A stretch of DNA of 64,000 bases. It comes from Agathobaculum sp. Marseille-P7918 (lineage in GTDB: Bacteria > Bacillota > Clostridia > Oscillospirales > Butyricicoccaceae). The position numbers and the translations under genes are program-made. How positions within the stretch are numbered: the stretch's first letter is position 1; the number at the start of each line of letters is the position of its first letter. Shown piece by piece: positions 60,685 to 64,000 of this stretch. The notes under the pieces are model-generated. The model was not told the origin of the DNA. It saw nothing but the letters and a program-made list of their open reading frames with translations, and ran no database searches. The stretch lies in the NCBI RefSeq assembly GCF_900625105.1, contig NZ_UYYD01000002.1, positions 434,001-498,000 on the forward strand. The letters run 5' to 3'.

Positions 60685-61536
60685 TCAGGCGTGATAGACA
60701 TACTCGCGCCGGAAGGTGCGCGGCGCCATGCCGACCGCCTTGGAAAACTGCGCGTTGAAGTGGCTGGGGTTGTCGTATCCCACCTGCGCGGCGATGCGCG
60801 TGATGGGCAGGTCGGTCGTGATCAGCAGGGTCTGCGCCTCGCCGATGCGGCGGCGCAGCACATATTGCAGAGGCGAATACCCGGTCGCTTCCTTGCAGGC
60901 GTGCGACAGATAGGACGGGCTGACATGCAGCGCGCCCGCCATCTGCTGGAGCGAAAATTCCTCGGCGAAATGCGCGTCGATATAGTCCTTGATGCGCTGG
61001 GCAAACACGTTTTCGCCCGCGGCACGGCCGTCCGCCGCCGCGGCGCGGAACTGCTGCACGAGCGACAGCACCGCCATGAGCAGATGGTGCGCGCCGTCGT
61101 CGTTGCCCGCGGTCAGCTCGTCGTATAACACGTCGTACAGCCGCTCGAGCCGCGCGGTCTGCGTTTCGTTCAGGTGGCAGACGGGCGATGCGTCCTCCGC
61201 GATCAGGGCGTTGACCCGCAGGCCGGGCACGGCAAGGCCGCCCAGTGCCAGACTGACCGTCGCGACCGGCCGGTCGGGGCCAGAAGGCTCGTCGTGCACG
61301 ACGCGGCTGTTGAAGATGAACAGGTCACCGCGGCGCGCGTCATAGGGCGTGCCGCCGACAAAATACCGGCTTTCGCCGCCGCGCACGAGCACCACCTCGA
61401 CCAGATCGTCATGCGCGTGCATCACGCGCGGATGGGCGGAGGCCTTTTCGTCCGTGCGGCTGACCGAAAACAGGCGCGGCATGCACAAAAGGCCGAAGGG
61501 CGCGGCATATTCCTTTTTGACAAAACACTGGATCAC
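60685..61536 (-). CDS. AraC-family transcriptional regulator
   Basis: 283 residues from GTG 61536 behind AAGGGGGG. N-terminal cupin-like sensor (HAHDDLVEVVLVRGGES, RRGDLFIFNSRVVHDE) and C-terminal double helix-turn-helix (FSLQQMAGALHVSPSYLSH; ITRIAAQVGYDNPSHFNAQF). The cupin suggests a sugar-type effector. It may control the neighbouring dehydrogenase. Confidence 0.9.
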   Translation of the reverse strand: MIQCFVKKEYAAPFGLLCMPRLFSVSRTDEKASAHPRVMHAHDDLVEVVLVRGGESRYFVGGTPYDARRGDLFIFNSRVVHDEPSGPDRPVATVSLALGGLAVPGLRVNALIAEDASPVCHLNETQTARLERLYDVLYDELTAGNDDGAHHLLMAVLSLVQQFRAAAADGRAAGENVFAQRIKDYIDAHFAEEFSLQQMAGALHVSPSYLSHACKEATGYSPLQYVLRRRIGEAQTLLITTDLPITRIAAQVGYDNPSHFNAQFSKAVGMAPRTFRREYVYHA

Positions 61537-61647
61537 GCGGCCTTTCCCCCCTTGTTTGGATAAAATTATCGTAGCATAAACGCCCGCCGCGGTCAAGGCG
61601 CGCGAAAAAGGGCCCGGGACGCATGTCCCAAGCCCTTATGTTTACCT

Positions 61648-62760
61648 TCACAGGATCTGTCCGCGCAGGATGAGCGTGTTGATGTTCAAATCCTCGTCGA
61701 GCAGGAGGATGTTGGCCAGCTTGCCCGGCTCGAGCGAGCCGTAGTCATGCTGGATGCCGATGGCGCGCGCCGGATTGGTGGACGCCGCGCGCACCGCCTG
61801 CCCCAGCGGGATCCCCATCTGCACCGCGCGCCGCATGCACTCGAACAGGTTGACGACCGAACCGGCCAGCGTGCCCTTGTCGCGCAGGGTCGCGCGGCCC
61901 TCCTGCACGCGCACCGCCTGTCCGCCGAGGGTATAGTCCCCGTCGTCCAGCCCGGCCGCGGACATGCTGTCCGAAATCAGGATCATCCGGTTTTCAAACA
62001 GGCGGAACGCGATGCGCACCGCCGACGGATGCACATGGCAGCCGTCCGAAATCAGCTCCACGCCAACTTCGTCATTGTCCAGCGCCGCGCCGATCACGCC
62101 CGGTTCCCGGTGGGTCATGGGCGGCATGGCGTTGAACAGGTGGGTGACCTCGCGCGCGCCGCGCCGGAACGCCTCGCAGGCGGTGTCGTAGTCCGCCTCG
62201 GTGTGCGCCAGCGACAGGCGCACCTCGCCCGCCAGTTCCTCGATCATATCCAGCCCGCCGGGCAGTTCGGGCGCGATCTCGCACAGGCGGATCAGCCCCT
62301 GCGCCTGTTCCTGCAAACGGCGGAACAGACCGGCGTCCGGATTTTGCAGCCATGCGCCGTTCTGTGCACCCCGCCGCGCGGGGGACAGGAACGGCCCTTC
62401 CAGATTGACGCCCACCAGCGCCGCGCCGCAGCGCTCGGTGCGGTACGCCGCAGCGGCCCGCATCACATCGGACAGCTTTTCCTCCGGATAGGTCATGGTG
62501 GCCGGGCAGATCGCGCACACGCCGTTTTCGGCCTGATAGCGTGCGATCGCGGAGATCGCCTGCTCGGTCGCATCGCAGAAATCATAGCCCGCGCAGCCGT
62601 GGAAGTGGATGTCGATCAGGCCCGGAATGGCATACAGCCCATCCATATCGCAGGCGTCCGCCGACGCCGGGGCATTCGCGATCCGGTCGCCCGAAAGCAC
62701 CAGCCCACCCGTGCGGAACGAGCCGTCCGGCTGGTAGATCCTGAGATTTTTAAACTCCAT
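61648..62760 (-). CDS. nagA: N-acetylglucosamine-6-phosphate deacetylase
   Basis: 370 residues. Metal and active-site motifs: PGLIDIHFHG, VNLEGPFLSP, LAHTEAD, THLFNAMPP and ISDSMSAAG. Removes acetate from GlcNAc-6-P; the product goes to NagB encoded 15 nt upstream in the same transcript. Confidence 0.95.
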   Translation of the reverse strand: MEFKNLRIYQPDGSFRTGGLVLSGDRIANAPASADACDMDGLYAIPGLIDIHFHGCAGYDFCDATEQAISAIARYQAENGVCAICPATMTYPEEKLSDVMRAAAAYRTERCGAALVGVNLEGPFLSPARRGAQNGAWLQNPDAGLFRRLQEQAQGLIRLCEIAPELPGGLDMIEELAGEVRLSLAHTEADYDTACEAFRRGAREVTHLFNAMPPMTHREPGVIGAALDNDEVGVELISDGCHVHPSAVRIAFRLFENRMILISDSMSAAGLDDGDYTLGGQAVRVQEGRATLRDKGTLAGSVVNLFECMRRAVQMGIPLGQAVRAASTNPARAIGIQHDYGSLEPGKLANILLLDEDLNINTLILRGQIL

Positions 62761-62775
62761 CTGTCCGCGCGCCGC

Positions 62776-63513
62776 TTACAGCAGATCCATGCTCTTGGAC
62801 AGGGCGGCCTCGTCCGCGACCACGGACACGTCGGTGTGCAGCTGCAGGATGGAAGCCGGCACACGCGGGGTCACCGGGCCGAAGAACGCCTGACGCACGA
62901 TATCCGCCTTGTTTTCGCCCGAAACGACGATCACGATGCGGCGCGCGAGCATGATGGTCTGCACGCCCATGGTGTACGCCTGGCGCGGTACGTCGTCCGC
63001 GGACTCGAAAAAGCGCTTGTTGGCCTCGATGGTGGATTCGGTCAAATCGACGCAGTGCGTGCCCTTGGAGAAATACTCGTCCGGCTCGTTGAAGCCGATG
63101 TGGCCGTTCAGGCCCATGCCGAGCAGCTGCAGGTCGATGCCGCCGGCCGCCTTGATCGCCGCGTCATAACGCGCGCACTCACGCTCCGCGTCCATCTGCG
63201 CGCCGTCCGGCAGGTTGATGCGGCTTTCCGGCACGTTGATCGCGTCGAAAAAGTTCTTGTGCATGAAATAATGGTAGCTCTGATCGTGGTACGCGGTCAG
63301 GCCGCGGTACTCGTCCAGATTGAAGGTGGTGCACTCACCGAAATCCACGTCACCCTTATTGTACCACTTGATCAGCTGCTCATAAATGCCGATCGGGGAC
63401 GAACCGGTGGCCAGGCCCAGCACGGAATCCGGCTTGAGGATGACCTGCGCCGAAATGATGTTGGCCGCCTTGCGGCTCATGTCGTTGTAATCCTTTGCAC
63501 GAATGATCTTCAT
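62776..63513 (-). CDS. nagB: Glucosamine-6-phosphate deaminase
   Basis: 245 residues from ATG 63513 behind AGAGAGGT. LATGSSPIGIYEQL, NLDEYRGL and GLNGHIGFNEP are diagnostic. Converts GlcN-6-P to fructose-6-P and ammonia. First gene of the nagB-nagA unit. Confidence 0.96.
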   Translation of the reverse strand: MKIIRAKDYNDMSRKAANIISAQVILKPDSVLGLATGSSPIGIYEQLIKWYNKGDVDFGECTTFNLDEYRGLTAYHDQSYHYFMHKNFFDAINVPESRINLPDGAQMDAERECARYDAAIKAAGGIDLQLLGMGLNGHIGFNEPDEYFSKGTHCVDLTESTIEANKRFFESADDVPRQAYTMGVQTIMLARRIVIVVSGENKADIVRQAFFGPVTPRVPASILQLHTDVSVVADEAALSKSMDLL

Positions 63514-63557
63514 GTAATTTACCTCTCTTTTTGTCCAAACTTCAGACGCCAAAAAAC

Positions 63558-63600
63558 AAAGGCGGGCGTTTGCCCGCCTCAGCCGCTTGAGGAACGCCTG
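63558..63600 (-). terminator. Hairpin between EIIB gene and nagB
   Basis: AGGCGGGC GTTT GCCCGCCT; on the minus strand followed by TTTGTTTTTTGG. It probably separates the PTS genes from nagBA. Confidence 0.75.
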
Positions 63601-63629
63601 CGGCCCCATCCAAACGGGCGCAGGTTTTT

Positions 63630-63881
63630 TTACTGTACCAGCTTTTCCATCTCGCGCGCGAGCGCATGTACGCCCGGGCCGATCACGACATGCACCTCGC
63701 CGTCCGCCCGGCGCAGCACGCCCGCGGCGCCCGCCGCGCGCAGCCCCGCTTCGTCCACCGCCGCGGGGTCCCGCAGGCGCAGACGCAGACGCGTGATGCA
63801 GTGTCCAATGGAACGCACGTTATCCCGGCCGCCGAGCGCCTTTAACATGGCCGCGGCGGCGCCTGCATCGGATAACAACAC
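63630..63881 (-). CDS. Stand-alone PTS EIIB domain (glucose/GlcNAc superfamily)
   Basis: 83 residues from GTG 63881. ALGGRDNVRSIGHCITRLRLRLRD contains the phospho-accepting Cys of the Glc-family IIB fold; VVIGPGVHALAREMEKL is the typical end. No EIIC membrane domain is attached. It lies just after ptsH and may pass phosphate from HPr/EI to a separate IIC, possibly for GlcNAc given nagAB, but that is inferred. Confidence 0.82.
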   Translation of the reverse strand: MLLSDAGAAAAMLKALGGRDNVRSIGHCITRLRLRLRDPAAVDEAGLRAAGAAGVLRRADGEVHVVIGPGVHALAREMEKLVQ

Positions 63882-63893
63882 CGGTTTTCTCTC

Positions 63894-64000
63894 TTACAGA
63901 TTGTCCTGCAGGAACTTCTCGAGCGCAGCTGCTGCCGCTTCCTCGTCCTCGCCCTCGATGGTCAACTTGACCGTGTCGCCCTGCTTGACGCCCATGCTCA
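63894..64000 (-). CDS. ptsH: C-terminal part of PTS phosphocarrier HPr (continues beyond window)
   Basis: About 35 residues are visible: SMGVKQGDTVKLTIEG followed by EDEEAAAAALEKFLQ and DNL. The first Ser lies at the HPr Ser46 region (S-I-M-G-V type), the regulatory phosphorylation site. The catalytic His15 lies outside the window. It is upstream of the EIIB gene with a 12-nt gap. Confidence 0.85.
   Translation of the reverse strand, partial: SMGVKQGDTVKLTIEGEDEEAAAAALEKFLQDNL

Overview
The window is a G+C-rich, gene-dense bacterial chromosome segment whose gene content points to the anaerobic Firmicutes (class Clostridia; probably Oscillospirales/Ruminococcaceae-like, an inference from content and composition only). 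Supporting signs are the rplU-prp-rpmA order with an N-terminally extended L27, a T-box leader in front of cysS, a three-motif [FeFe] hydrogenase with an upstream Rex-like operator, two iron-type alcohol dehydrogenases, and AAAGGAGG-type ribosome-binding sites with many TTG/GTG starts.

Layout. 1-4.6 kb: tail of an unknown protein, rplU-prp-rpmA, obgE, [FeFe] hydrogenase. 4.7-12 kb (minus): cysS behind a Cys T-box, mfd, iscU, nifS. 12-24.9 kb: CmpB-like membrane protein, alcohol dehydrogenase, three tRNAs (Asn, Trp, Thr), EamA exporter, a His-rich Zn/Cd P-type ATPase with a candidate ArsR-type operator, ttcA, an SDR, rnr, a patatin, uraA and a small DUF5808-like protein. 25.0-36.8 kb: an A+T-rich integrative element of about 11.7 kb. 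36.7-47.8 kb: gapA, a kinase-like ATPase, then a long minus-strand run (abcF, DUF218, prfA, small membrane protein, sua5, coaE, M18 peptidase), a degenerate GDPD-like protein and a cyclophilin. 48-52.7 kb: tepA, a roughly 1-kb gene-free stretch that reads as a large structured RNA on the minus strand, a second alcohol dehydrogenase, an asparaginase and a 42-residue ORF. 52.8-64 kb: small membrane proteins, rnhA, a PLC-like protein, radical SAM, proC, an aromatic-acid exporter-like protein, an Na+ symporter, inositol-dehydrogenase-like protein with an AraC regulator, nagA-nagB, a lone PTS EIIB domain and the end of ptsH.

Two things stand out. (1) The element at 25005-36801 is bounded by a perfect 66-bp direct repeat that is exactly the last 21 sense codons plus stop of gapA, so integration regenerates an intact GAPDH gene while moving its native terminator 11.7 kb away. 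The element brings its own hairpin, which also covers the integrase ribosome-binding site. It encodes a tyrosine integrase, serine resolvase, a PrimPol-like/helicase fusion, RHH regulator, HNH protein and a divergent AAA15-type ATPase/unknown-protein pair, but no recognisable conjugation or virion genes. (2) The minus strand of about 48843-49903 has its own promoter, no credible ORF, many nested hairpins including a GAAA-capped stem, and wobble pairs that are compatible only with minus-strand RNA. It is the best candidate here for an undescribed large noncoding RNA.

All calls come from reading the sequence and translations; no database search was possible. Boundaries of promoters, RNAs and operators are predictions.
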